From: Todiramphus chloris collaris
Lineage: Eukaryota > Chordata > Aves > Coraciiformes > Alcedinidae
Assembly (NCBI GenBank): GCA_025345505.1
Contig: JANVCC010000026.1
Coordinates: forward strand, 700,873 to 764,872
Length of the DNA: 64,000 bases
Direction: 5' to 3'
The translations under genes were made by a program, and so were the position numbers. Positions 25,601 to 32,915 of the stretch are shown piece by piece. The first letter of the stretch is position 1. Each line of letters begins with the position of its first letter. A model generated the notes under the pieces. That model was not told where the DNA came from, did no database searches, and saw only the letters and a list, made by a program, of their open reading frames with translations.

Positions 25601-28600
25601 CCGTAGAGAAAAGACTTCCCACTGTGGAAAAGGCTGCATAAGGAAAATCTTTTTTCTGATGCACCTGCTTTGGGACACTTAGCCAGTAACTCTAGCCAGC
25701 CATGGTCAGTAGAGACGTGACCCTGGCAGCATAATCCTCATGTTGCACAACTCTAAATCACTGCGGAGCGTACAAGGTTTTGGAGAATGAAGTCCCCTCA
25801 CTCCAGAACACTGCTGTCCAAACAAAATACCAGTCTCACAATTGCAATCTGTATACTAGAAGTTTTTCATGCATTCTAAGCATCAAACATGAATTCATTA
25901 AAATTATCAAAGACCACGAAGAACTTTGTGTTTTTTTAGTGATTGCTGGACCAGTACAACAAAACCAAATTATTAAGCCTTCAGTAAGTATAGACAACAT
26001 AAAGCAGAAATAGGAGATGATGAGATGAAGGAAAATATGTCAGTTCCCAAACCCTGACACATTGTGTAGTCACTTGTGAACTGGAAGGCAGCCAGACATT
26101 CCTACCTTAGAAGACTCCTGTTAGCAGCCATGTGCGCTATCAGAATTCACAGTATTCTGCCTCCCAGTTGAATACCTGGCACCTGACAGAAGATACTTCA
26201 TCTTGCCTCCATTACAAAGAAACACACCTGTAACCTTCACCACTAAACATCTTGGTCAGTAGTGTCTAATGCAGGGAGACTGCACCTGAAAGGACAGGGT
26301 GGAACACAACTGTTACACGAGAGCCAGTGCAGCTGCTGAATAAGCTCCATTAAACCACTTGTAACAGGAACCTTGTTCACGGAACAGCTATTGGGTGGAT
26401 GTCCTTCCTTGGTGACAGGCCTTGTACCACTGGCTATGTGCTGCTGCCAGTGTGAGGTGCAGCAGAGAAGCCCTGAGCATTTACCATCACAAGAAAAATG
26501 CTTTGTTAACACTTCACAGAAGGAGGATTTTGTGTCTAACTGAAGAGAAACAGAACCTGTGATCTCAACTCGCTAAGAATTTCCTTGGTTTTGAACTGTC
26601 AGGAGCTCTCTTGGAAGGCATCTGTCCTTTTATGTAAGATAAAGATATATTTATAATGGTATTTGCAAACCAGTTGTGGGAAATGACTGTCATGGTGAAA
26701 TAGAAGAAGCTGCTGCAGATGAACATTCAAAACAACTTTCTGTTACGTCAAGGGAACATTTAACAACTTTCTATTACATCAATCTCACTTCAGAGCCTGC
26801 AGTAATTTTGAAAACCTTCTCCTAGTTTTTAAAGCAACACAAACCTGTTCAAAGTAAAAACTTTGCATAAAAACCATTTTGTAGCATTAGCCAAATGTCT
26901 TCATTACAGCTATTCATATTCATCACAGTAAAAAACCAGTAGGATAAACCTTAAGTAAGCCAGTATAGAACAGATGGAGGCAAAAATTCCATAGAACCTT
27001 TGGCATCTCTTGCTTATGTTTAAATGTAATAAATCATGTCCTTGGGAAAAAGCCCCCAGCCAAACACCAAAACCCAAACTAGGCAGGAAGTCACTGTGAC
27101 AAGGACTATCAGAAACTGGACCAGACTGTTCACGATACATTCAGATGGGTAAAATCTCCAAAGGCAGACCCATAAGCCCCATCTCTGTGGGTTTCTTCTC
27201 TCCTGACCTTGAACAGAACATTGGAACAAAAGAAATAAATATTCCTCCTTTCCACAAGGAAAAAAAGAAGAAAAAGATCAAGGCAGTTCAGGCCACAGAA
27301 TTCTGTTTTGTGTAGCAAACTCTTAAGGGTGTTTAATCAGCTTATTCATCCATGCTGTTCCTTCCTAACAGAGGGTCATCTTAAAAGAGCAATCTAATAA
27401 CAAAGAATACACAACACTTAACTACTGAATTTTTGCTTATGTACCATAATACGGTTAGCATTACATCACACAATTTGTATTTCTTCCCAGCTGTTGACTC
27501 TGGGAATGGTATTCACTATAATTGTTGTCTCCTCAGGCCTGTATATTTATATATTCATAAAATTCCTGCTGTGCATCTTCTGTTAAGTGGTGCAAATAGC
27601 AGTGAAAGCAACAGTAGCTTGTTCAGAGAAAGCTTATTGCACATGCTTTGGTCTCACCTTTTCTGAAAGGCTCTGTGGTTTCACAGGTTAAAAAAAATAA
27701 AATAATTTTTTTTTAAAGTTTACTTTTTCTTGCAGCCTCCTCTAAAATGACTTGTAGAAAAATGCAGAGTAAAGCCCTAGTTCAAAAGCCCTCACTGAAC
27801 CAGGCCAACAGGGAACCTGTAAACCTGTGAGTCTTGTACACTATCACCAAAGTGCCAAGTTAAAAAACAACCACCCACAAACAATGAAAATAGAACTAAA
27901 AATACTCTAGGTCTGGGAAAATGGAACTTCTTCAGTGCATGCATGAGAGACTGGGGCTGTAAACAGTTAAGAAGAAAAATGCCTTTTTGTATTCCACCTT
28001 CCTCCCAGGCTCCCATAATCCATGACAATGTACTGAGCCTTCTAGTATTACTTTGTTAGGCAGCAGGGTGAGAATGTGACAGTAAACCAGCTGACCGGAC
28101 ATCCCATACTAGTTGTACTTAATAGCCAAGTATTTTGTTTCAGGAGACACGTTATGATAAATCAGCTCTAGGTACTGCAGAAGGGATTGCCAGCACAGTT
28201 CCTGTCATCAAATCCTGATATATATATATATATACACACACACACATATACATCTATATGAAATGCAAAGCGATGAAGAACCAGTGTGTGCCTGCCCACT
28301 TTGATCATTTAGAAGATATTAATCAGTCAGCAAAATAATCTGCACTATAGTTTTGCTTAAACGTGTATTTAGCCTGTCGATATGTTAGAAAAAGGCCACA
28401 GATCAAGTGCTGATAGTTGAGTGCTCACAGGCATTTACTGGGATCACCCGAGGAGGTTCCTCTCCCTTCAGCCCTTCGATGCAGTGAACGCAGAAGCACA
28501 TGGAGCATTTCCCGGCCATCAGGACGAGTCTCTGCGGGGCACAAGGCACCAGACTCCCCAGATTGTGGTGCACAGATGTCAGGGCTGCCCTGCAAATCTG

Positions 28601-31600
28601 TGCTGTCTTTTGGCCCAGCAGGAAAAGCCTTGCTCTGCAGTGCTGACATTGGCCTGTTTCTCTGTGGAGATGATGGCTGAATTGCAACTAATTAGAGGAG
28701 CGATCGGGATCAGCAACAACCCAGAATACAATTGGGCCCAGTTATCAAAGTAACACCCCTACTTACTCCAGAACTGGGATCATATTAACCAAATCAAAGA
28801 GAGCACTTGACAAATGACTTGTTTTCCTGACACACTCAGACAGCTCTTTTGTATATTCAGGTGCACACTTTCCTTCCTTTCTCAGCTGCCTTGTGTGATA
28901 GAGAACCTGGGTGCTTCCAAAGGCCAGCAGAGAAGGAAAAGTCTCACTGTGACACTTTGTCCCCCCGACATTTTCATTCTGTGGTGGCACAGATTCACAC
29001 CCTCGCAACACAGTCCCAGTTAGACACAGCAATTCAGCCTACATCCCATTCTTAGCAGCCCTGGAGATGCTCATGGCTGAGCTAGAAAGATGCATTTTTC
29101 CCTTCTAGGGCCATATGTTAAGATCTGTTTGTGATCACAATATATACTTAGGGAAAAAAATATTGCATTAAGAAGAAAAGACTCATTTATAAGTTTGTGC
29201 ATGTGAAATATACCATTTGTAAAAAATGAAATTAATTGGGAAATAAAATGCACTTGCATCTAGTCACAGACAACAAGCAAAGTGAGAAAGGGGATGCAAA
29301 AAAGATCTTCTTAAGCCTTATAGTCTCTGAGTTTATCTCCCCTTCCCTTGCCAGCAGTGCATGATAAAAAGCCACGAGCAATGACTGAGGCAAATACAGA
29401 ATACAGAGCACGTAACCTTATCCCGTGAGCTAATACGAGATCACACGCCTATTACAAAAAAAGTGGTACCACGAGGTGCAGCTACCTTGCCATCGAGTAC
29501 CCTTGCTCACGTAGAATCCCTCTCTCTTACAGTCCTGTTCTGAACACATGCTAATGTGGGGAGATCAGAAAGATGATCAATGCTGCTAAAAAGCAGCATC
29601 AATTCAGAACTAATGAACTTGACCGAGGTTTTTCTTATTAGTGTCAGATTTTAGGAACCATTTTTAGATCAGTGTTTAATTTCAAGATATATAAGAAGTA
29701 CGTGGGTGATGTCAAGAGAGAGGACACCCTTGGGAGGATTATTGGATTGTGTGCATTGTGACAGTATCAGCTCCAGGTGCTGTTAGACAGAATGAAATAA
29801 TGAGAAAGCAAATAATTATCTTTTTTTCCCTGAGAGGAAAAAAAATAGAAATGAGAGAGATCATGTTCCCTGAGGAAACACATTGATAATTTTTATTATT
29901 CTTCTAAAGCATTTAAATGACCAGTGGGAAAATCCAAATAATTATTCCCTCGGTATGTAAAGGAATACATCAAGCAAGCTGGAAAGCCTCTGACGTGGGA
30001 AGATGGTACTTCTGCTGAGTTTTCAGAAGATGTGATTAGAGCATGCCAGTGGCCAAGAATGCAGATAATACTACTCCCTAGCAGGTGCCAGAAAGTTCAG
30101 CCTTCTCAGCGCAAGGATGTCTGGGCACTGCAAAGGGCTGCGAGGACCACAATTTGCTGGATAAACAGCAGCAGGCACAAATCAAGAATTTTCTTTCCTG
30201 TCTTGGGGAATGAACTGCTTAATTGAGTTATTAACAAACATAGACTTAAAACTTTTCTATGCTGGACCTTTTTTTAATGTATGCATACAGCAAAAATACT
30301 GCTTGCTGGCCAAATACCAATTTATTTTCATATGAAAGTGTAGCACGATTTATAACCATAAACAATACCCGTTTCTTTGCAACGGACAGTCCAGCCAAGA
30401 TGCAATGAGCTATTCATCCATTGATATATGTCAGTTAACATTAGCCACTGATATTCAATTAGGAGTTCAGATAAAACTGCTTTTAAAACAGTTTTTATGT
30501 TTTCTATCATCTAGAAAATTGTTAAGACTTTCTCTTTCGAAAATATCAGCTTTTTCATACCAAAATATAAATGATGACATTGAATCCTAAAATGATCTTT
30601 TTTCTGTTGCAAACCTAATCTCAGCCAACAATTGAGAGCCACTGAATTTTGAGAACACCACTGAATCAATACATTGTGTCCAAACCTTGCGGAAGCATCA
30701 AGGTTTCTGCAGAAGATACCTCTTTCCATCCCTACGACCTAGGTGTAAATGAGGCTCTAGTAAATGACAACACTGCAGAAAACTGGAATCTCGGAGCTTC
30801 ACGAGCCACCTGAAAGAGGAAAGGCTGCCGGTGAACATGAGTCTGCGAGACTGGCAAATAATCTAGGATCCTACTGAGGTGGCTAAGAAGTGTGGAAGAG
30901 CTTAACTGGGCTACATCTGGGGTCTCACTGGTCGATACACCCCCTTTTCCTTCCTTTGCAGATAAAAGCCGCTACCACCAGGGTAGAGGCTCTGGAAAAG
31001 TGCGAGTGTGCGTGCTGTGGGCGCGGGGAGGAGTTCCTGGTTCATGGCCTGTGCTCGTTAACAGCCACCCAGGGTCACGTCTGATGATGTCCACCTCTCA
31101 GGAGCGGCGCGGGCAATGGATGGGAGGTACCGGCCGATGAAGAGAAGGGTGGAATAAAGAACAGCAAACTGGGGAGAAGAGAGAGGCGGGTCTGGAGTCT
31201 ATTTATCCTCCACATCTTGATTCAGAGTACGGATGAGATCCAGGCGCAGCCTGAAACGACTCTGCAGAAAATGTGTGCTTTGCAAATAGATCCGGTACCT
31301 AAGAGGTATTTTAATTCCATTACAAATAAAACAATTAGATCTTTGTTAACTGACTAAACTTGACTGCACGCTAACGAGAGTGCCCTGAAAGAAAATGCAT
31401 TTGGTGAGGTGCTTATGCTGCTTCCAGGCACTTTACCCAGACTGGGTGAGTGAAAGAGCTGCAGCATTTTAGAAGAAACATGATTATTTAGTCTGCTTCA
31501 AATAATCACAGCAGAATGTGGCTCCCTTTTAGCAACGAAGATCAGCTCTTTTTCCACAAAAAGGTGAATCGCAAAATGTTTTGATAGGCAATAAAGGATT

Positions 31601-32609
31601 TTGAAGTGCTGTATTAGAGCTTTATTCACACATGCAAAGAGAAAATGATAGTGTTGACTATTATGGGAGAAACAAAACTTGAATTTACCGAAAGTCGCTG
31701 TTCCCTGCCTTTAAGGTCTATCAGAAATTTACCGAAACTGGCAAGTTTGGGGTTGGTAAGTGGCAGAAGCGTTGTGAGCTCCACTACCCCGCTTCCCCTG
31801 CCAGCTGACGGGTCCCCTCCCAGCTGGGAGAGCACAGCCCGAATGCGATAACGGGACAGAGGAGGAAGGGACGGCAAAGACAGCAATCACCCAGGGGATG
31901 GCGACGCACTCGCACTCGCCACTAAACCTGAAAGACAAACTGCGAGTCTGTAACGAGGGCGGCAGAAGGTAGTGCAGGCGAAAAGTGCTGCTCGGAGGCG
32001 GCGATCACCTCAGAGCCCGTCCGCAGCCAGCACGGTTCGGCCCTTGCCGCCCTCACCCCCCGCCTCCCGCCGAGGGATGCGCTGCCCGCTGGCCGGGCCG
32101 GGTCGAGCCGCGCCGGGCCTGTCGGGGCCGAGCCCCGTCCAGTCCCTCAGGGCAGCCCGCGGCGGGGAGCGCGGGAAGCCGCCGCCGCGCTGCTCCTTCG
32201 CACCTGAGGACGCTCCCGCCGCGGGGCCCTCCCGCCTGCCCTCGCAGCCGCCCGGCAGAGGCTGAGGTAACGGTCCCGCACAGGCGCCTCGCCGTGCCCG
32301 GGCGCGATGCACCTGACGCGGGTGAGGCGTGTCACTGGAAACGCGCTGAATTCACCTTTTTTTTACTCGCAACCTGCCCACACCGGGACGCAGCGCGCTG
32401 GCAGAGGGGGCCGAGGGACTGAGCCCCGCTCCGTCCCAGGTGAGGCCGCAGCCGCCACCGACTCCGCGCCAGCCCCGCCGCCCCAGCCCCGCCGCCCCGC
32501 GCTCACTCACCTCCGCCGCCGCGGCGGGGCCCGGCCACAGCAGGGCGAGGAACAGCAGGAGCAGCAGTGGCGGCGGCGCTGGGCGGCCGGGGCAGCCCCC
32601 GCCGGCCAT
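66..32609 (-). CDS. COL4A3: Collagen alpha-3(IV) chain, 5' part (exons 1-29 of a longer gene)
   Basis: The gene encodes the alpha3 chain of type IV collagen, which is secreted and assembles with alpha4 and alpha5 in specialised basement membranes. Twenty-nine exons can be joined into 747 codons without a frame break: signal peptide (residues 1-~33), a four-cysteine 7S segment (34-52), then Gly-X-Y repeats with short interruptions. Diagnostic stretches include [11 protein letters not shown] in exon 13 and TEYYD...EKGDEG in exon 19; both match human alpha3(IV) as I remember it and not alpha1, alpha2, alpha4, alpha5 or alpha6. Human alpha3 is about 1670 residues, so a little under half is here; the rest, including NC1, lies off the left edge. 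All introns have GT-AG ends. Most introns other than 1 and 2 are 0.1-1.8 kb and hold only the repeats listed separately. Exon numbers count from this window and may differ from human numbering. Confidence 0.96.
410..540. repeat. T/G-rich low-complexity tract in COL4A3 intron 28
   Basis: This stretch consists almost only of runs of T broken by G (TTTGTTTGG-type units). On the COL4A3 sense strand it is an A/C-rich tract. Intron 28 (164-1181) shows nothing else recognisable. Confidence 0.8.
1182..1286 (-). CDS. COL4A3: COL4A3 exon 28
   Basis: Residues ~680-714, phase 1 at both ends. It reads (G)[18 protein letters not shown] and continues with [13 protein letters not shown], which has the GLGFPG interruption seen as GIGFPG in human alpha3. 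The acceptor lies directly beside a perfect 33-bp tandem duplication (see separate entry). Confidence 0.92.
1290..1355. repeat. Perfect 2 x 33-bp tandem duplication at the exon 28 acceptor
   Basis: Two identical 33-bp units lie at 1290-1322 and 1323-1355, starting TACAAAGCAAATAAG on the plus strand. The exon 28 acceptor CAG is at 1287-1289, so on the COL4A3 sense strand the terminal 33 bases of intron 27 before the CAG are present twice. Confidence 0.97.
2083..2175 (-). CDS. COL4A3: COL4A3 exon 27
   Basis: Residues ~649-679, phase 1 at both ends. It starts (G)[16 protein letters not shown], a long interruption of Gly-X-Y equivalent to GELSVSTPVPG in human alpha3, then [14 protein letters not shown]. 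The acceptor is GCCGAAG, with a purine before AG and a poor pyrimidine tract. The frame and the human match still place the boundary here. Confidence 0.88.
2467..2635 (-). CDS. COL4A3: COL4A3 exon 26
   Basis: Residues 593-648 plus a split Gly. It starts at a whole Gly codon (phase 0) and ends phase 1 at GDA(G). It contains GLPGYGPPG, the same four-residue interruption (GYGP) as human alpha3. The donor is CTG|GTTTGT. Confidence 0.92.
3543..3731 (-). CDS. COL4A3: COL4A3 exon 25
   Basis: Residues 530-592, phase 0 at both ends; at 189 nt it is the longest COL4A3 exon here. It includes [10 protein letters not shown], an interruption GYVYPEG and [13 protein letters not shown], so it carries two Arg-Gly-Asp motifs. 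It ends GSKGSKGEE before GTGGGT. Confidence 0.93.
3863..3945. repeat. GT/T-rich low-complexity tract in COL4A3 intron 24
   Basis: The stretch alternates GGTTT and TTTTG units and ends in CT-rich sequence. It has no coding potential. Intron 24 (3732-5553) also contains a CR1 element. Confidence 0.7.
4886..5458 (+). mobile_element. CR1 non-LTR retrotransposon, 5'-truncated 3' end
   Basis: The stretch from AGTGTTCCAACAGGTCGAGG to ATTCTATGATTCTATGAG follows the 3' end of a bird CR1 LINE. It has the internal phrases GTGAGACCACAGCTGAGTAC, TTCCACCTCAACAAGAGG and GGTCCCTTCCAACCCC, and the terminal ATTCTATG repeat. It is truncated at the 5' end, as most CR1 copies are, and it encodes no intact reverse transcriptase. 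It lies in COL4A3 intron 24, antisense to the gene. The 5' limit is approximate. Confidence 0.93.
5554..5624 (-). CDS. COL4A3: COL4A3 exon 24
   Basis: Residues ~506-529. It enters with a split Gly codon (phase 1) and leaves in phase 0, ending the first block of split-Gly exons. It reads (G)[18 protein letters not shown] then FPGAQ; human alpha3 has [10 protein letters not shown]...FPGAQ here. Confidence 0.93.
5977..6072 (-). CDS. COL4A3: COL4A3 exon 23
   Basis: Residues ~474-505, phase 1 at both ends. The non-collagenous segment (G)[14 protein letters not shown] keeps the Cys-X-X-Cys pair of human alpha3 (LLCTQCPYIPG). Gly-X-Y then resumes with [15 protein letters not shown]. Confidence 0.95.
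6649..6741 (-). CDS. COL4A3: COL4A3 exon 22
   Basis: Residues ~443-473, phase 1 at both ends. It begins (G)[16 protein letters not shown], matching the human interruption GDIVFRKGPPG, and continues [14 protein letters not shown]. The Cys in GEPGCAG has no counterpart in human alpha3 as I remember it. Confidence 0.93.
7790..8066 (-). mobile_element. Solo LTR-like element of an endogenous retrovirus, in COL4A3 intron 21
   Basis: On the minus strand this stretch starts TGTGAGAAACAG and has two CCAAT boxes (AGCCAATCACC and GACCAATCGCC). About 30 bases later comes a TATA box, GGGTATATAAAACGGGG, and a CATAAA polyadenylation-like signal precedes a CA end. This order is that of an avian ERV LTR. No internal retroviral genes are visible on either side. 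The limits are approximate, and I could not identify a target-site duplication. Confidence 0.6.
8182..8346 (-). CDS. COL4A3: COL4A3 exon 21
   Basis: Residues ~388-442, phase 1 at both ends (165 nt). It reads (G)[17 protein letters not shown], then [17 protein letters not shown] and further triplets to GEPG. SRPGLRG matches human SSRPGLRGAPG. The short intronic tail after the donor (GTGATG) stays open for nine codons, but the human match to exon 22 shows it is not used. Confidence 0.94.
8714..8749 (-). CDS. COL4A3: COL4A3 exon 20
   Basis: Residues ~376-387, phase 1 at both ends, only 36 nt: (G)[11 protein letters not shown]. Human alpha3 has GPQGPSGPPG at this place. It has good acceptor (TTTTGCAG) and donor (GTACGT) signals. 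Confidence 0.9.
9813..9900 (-). CDS. COL4A3: COL4A3 exon 19
   Basis: Residues 347-375 plus a split Gly. It reads [18 protein letters not shown] then [13 protein letters not shown] followed by EKGDEG is a signature of alpha3(IV) (human TEYYDTYQEKGDEG). The exon enters in phase 0 at a Thr, not a Gly, and leaves in phase 1; the split-Gly exons begin here. Confidence 0.96.
10496..10537 (-). CDS. COL4A3: COL4A3 exon 18
   Basis: Residues 333-346, phase 0: [14 protein letters not shown]. It is followed by the TEYYD segment of exon 19, as in human (GPPGFRGP then TEYYD). The Cys is not in human alpha3 as I recall it. Confidence 0.92.
10913..10966 (-). CDS. COL4A3: COL4A3 exon 17
   Basis: Residues 315-332, phase 0: [18 protein letters not shown], six perfect Gly-X-Y triplets in 54 nt. 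Acceptor CCTGCAG, donor GTATTG. Confidence 0.92.
11162..11206 (-). CDS. COL4A3: COL4A3 exon 16
   Basis: Residues 300-314, phase 0: [15 protein letters not shown], close to human GKPGKDGVPGFPG. Donor GTAAGG, acceptor TTTGTAG. Confidence 0.93.
11887..11943 (-). CDS. COL4A3: COL4A3 exon 15
   Basis: Residues 281-299, phase 0: [19 protein letters not shown]. The DSQSEKG interruption corresponds to ESYGSEKG in human alpha3. Confidence 0.93.
12181..12243 (-). CDS. COL4A3: COL4A3 exon 14
   Basis: Residues 260-280, phase 0. It starts at Asp, not Gly: [19 protein letters not shown] then FT. Human alpha3 has DLKGEKGDKG here, directly after the exon 13 interruption. Confidence 0.94.
13005..13082 (-). 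CDS. COL4A3: COL4A3 exon 13
   Basis: Residues 234-259, phase 0. Gly-X-Y triplets ([13 protein letters not shown]) are followed by the interruption [13 protein letters not shown]. This is nearly identical to human TVIVTLTGPDNRT and identifies the gene. Asn257-Met-Thr is an N-glycosylation sequon at the position of the human NRT sequon. The acceptor ends CAAG, not the usual CAG. Confidence 0.97.
13629..13664. repeat. Poly(A) run in COL4A3 intron 12
   Basis: About 35 consecutive A on the plus strand, hence poly(T) on the COL4A3 sense strand. It lies 36 bases downstream on the plus strand from a GAAAATTTTTATTTC context and just before exon 12. It may be the tail of an old retroposed sequence, but no body is recognisable. 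Confidence 0.9.
13700..13741 (-). CDS. COL4A3: COL4A3 exon 12
   Basis: Residues 220-233, phase 0: [14 protein letters not shown]. The KVIG interruption equals RVIGHKG in human alpha3, which is three residues longer here. Confidence 0.91.
13861..13896 (-). CDS. COL4A3: COL4A3 exon 11
   Basis: Residues 208-219, phase 0: [12 protein letters not shown], four triplets in 36 nt. Acceptor TTTTGTAG, donor GTAGTC. Confidence 0.9.
14073..14135 (-). CDS. COL4A3: COL4A3 exon 10
   Basis: Residues 187-207, phase 0: [20 protein letters not shown] then A. Seven Gly-X-Y triplets, the same length as the human exon product as I recall it. Donor GTGAGT. Confidence 0.92.
14239..14270. repeat. Perfect 13-bp inverted repeat with 6-nt loop
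   Basis: CCTCTGCATCTCC (14239-14251) is followed by TTCTCA and then its exact complement GGAGATGCAGAGG (14258-14270). It lies in COL4A3 intron 9, about 100 bases before exon 10. GGATAACACAGGATAA direct repeats follow it to ~14306. Confidence 0.95.
14747..14891. repeat. Pentanucleotide microsatellite (CTATG)n then (CTATT/CTAGG)n
   Basis: About ten uninterrupted CTATG units pass into a degenerate CTATT/CTAGG mixture and then TTCTATTTCTA. It lies in COL4A3 intron 9 and is likely to be length-polymorphic. Confidence 0.97.
15332..15409 (-). CDS. COL4A3: COL4A3 exon 9
   Basis: Residues 161-186, phase 0. The interruption [18 protein letters not shown] aligns with human GAPAKEEDIELDAKGDPG; triplets LPGMPGLQ follow. 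The Cys at residue 162 is an addition relative to the human chain as I recall it. Confidence 0.93.
16008..16034 (-). CDS. COL4A3: COL4A3 exon 8 (27-nt micro-exon)
   Basis: Residues 152-160, phase 0: GIAGIKGEK, against human GAAGLKGQK. It has good splice sites (CTCCCTAG and GTCAGT). It is the smallest exon found in the window. Confidence 0.9.
16852..16905 (-). CDS. COL4A3: COL4A3 exon 7
   Basis: Residues 134-151, phase 0: [18 protein letters not shown], against human GEQGFPGLPGTLGYPGIP. Its acceptor follows a 22-bp tandem repeat (separate entry). Confidence 0.93.
16917..17008. repeat. 22-bp minisatellite, four copies, at the exon 7 acceptor
   Basis: GTGGCTGTTAAT recurs at 16921, 16943, 16965 and 16987 with a 22-bp period. 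Copies 1 and 2 are identical; copies 3 and 4 differ by one or two bases. The array starts about 12 bases upstream of exon 7 on the COL4A3 sense strand. Each unit there contains ATTAAC, which fits the vertebrate branch-point consensus YTNAY. Confidence 0.95.
17705..17767 (-). CDS. COL4A3: COL4A3 exon 6
   Basis: Residues 113-133, phase 0. It reads [16 protein letters not shown] then CNGTK. Human alpha3 reads GTPGNTGPYGLVGVPG then CSGSK. Asn130-Gly-Thr is an N-glycosylation sequon preceded by Cys, as in the CNGT of alpha1(IV) and alpha2(IV). Confidence 0.94.
18062..18106 (-). CDS. COL4A3: COL4A3 exon 5
   Basis: Residues 98-112, phase 0: [15 protein letters not shown], against human GISGLPGFSGSPGLP. 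Donor GTAAGT. Confidence 0.94.
18235..18279 (-). CDS. COL4A3: COL4A3 exon 4
   Basis: Residues 83-97, phase 0: [15 protein letters not shown], against human GFPGLPGLTGSKGVR. Donor GTAAGT, acceptor GATCTAG. Confidence 0.94.
18695..18784 (-). CDS. COL4A3: COL4A3 exon 3
   Basis: Residues 53-82, phase 0, the first full collagenous exon: [19 protein letters not shown] then [11 protein letters not shown]. Human alpha3 has GEKGFPGPPG...FTGPEGLPGPQGPK. Confidence 0.95.
18785..21211 (-). other. COL4A3 intron 2
   Basis: A 2.4-kb intron with no exon-like or RNA-like sequence. It contains an 11-C run at 20149-20159, inside a locally GC-rich patch (20040-20210) that would read as a G-run on the sense strand. 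Confidence 0.8.
21212..21268 (-). CDS. COL4A3: COL4A3 exon 2, 7S cysteine segment
   Basis: Residues 34-52: [19 protein letters not shown], phase 0 at both ends (57 nt). Human alpha3 has GCVCKDKGQCFCDGAKGEK, so all four cysteines and the CFCD core are in place. This is the start of the mature chain and part of the 7S region, where four protomers are disulfide-linked. The acceptor is TTTTTCAG and the donor AAG|GTAAGA. It is easily overlooked because of its length. Confidence 0.93.
24671..24770. repeat. 25-bp minisatellite, four copies
   Basis: Four consecutive 25-bp units, each starting AGCTG and ending CCCTGGTGG, lie at 24671, 24696, 24721 and 24746 with one or two substitutions between them. 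They are in COL4A3 intron 1. Confidence 0.95.
28218..28256. repeat. (TA)n(CA)n microsatellite
   Basis: Alternating TA for about 8 units followed by about 6 CA units, then TATACAT, in COL4A3 intron 1. Confidence 0.95.
32511..32609 (-). CDS. COL4A3: COL4A3 exon 1, signal peptide
   Basis: Residues 1-33: [14 protein letters not shown], then a Leu/Phe-rich core ([13 protein letters not shown]) and AAAAE at the exon end. This is a classical secretory signal peptide with cleavage expected in the Ala run. The start codon context is GGGG-ATG-G (G at -3 and +4), which is strong. The frame is open upstream to another ATG at 32831, but the resulting Arg/Pro-rich extension would bury the signal peptide, so 32609 is chosen. 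The donor is GAG|GTGAGT, phase 0. Confidence 0.92.
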
Positions 32610-32819
32610 CCCCGCGCTCGGTACCGTCTGCCTGGCGTCCAGCGGAGCTCGGCCCGGGCCGCTCGGACTCTGCCCCCCGCCCGCCCGCGGCTTTTGGCCT
32701 GGGGGCTGCTGCTTCGCACCCGCCTCGGCGCTCCCGGCGCCCTGGGGTGGGGACAGGGGCCGGGGCGGGGCCGGCCGGGCCACCCCTCTCCTCCCCTCTT
32801 CTCTCCTCCCCGCGACTCC

Positions 32820-32915
32820 TGCCTGGGGCACCGCCGGCAGCCGCCGTCCGTCCGTCCGTCCTCAGCGGGCATGGAGTGAGCGAGGAGCCGGGGGCTTTCC
32901 CGCCTGGGAGCTGAG
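32820..32915 (+). other. COL4A4: Presumed non-coding exon 1 of COL4A4
   Basis: A perfect donor CTGAG|GTGAGC lies at 32915/32916 in the CpG island, pointing away from COL4A3. The coding part of COL4A4 begins 3.5 kb further on, in an exon with an in-frame stop just before its ATG, so an upstream 5' UTR exon is expected. The start is a guess. If transcription begins before 32871, the exon carries a two-codon open frame, ATG GAG TGA (32871-32879). Confidence 0.45.

Larger units (their letters stand above)
21269..32510 (-). other. COL4A3 intron 1 (11.2 kb)
   Basis: It holds no recognisable exon, gene or RNA gene on either strand. Visible features are a 25-bp minisatellite (24671-24770), a TA/CA repeat (28218-28256) and, at its 5' end, the flank of the CpG island from about 31.9 kb. 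Short open frames inside it, up to about 110 codons, show no known domain and no codon structure. Confidence 0.8.
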
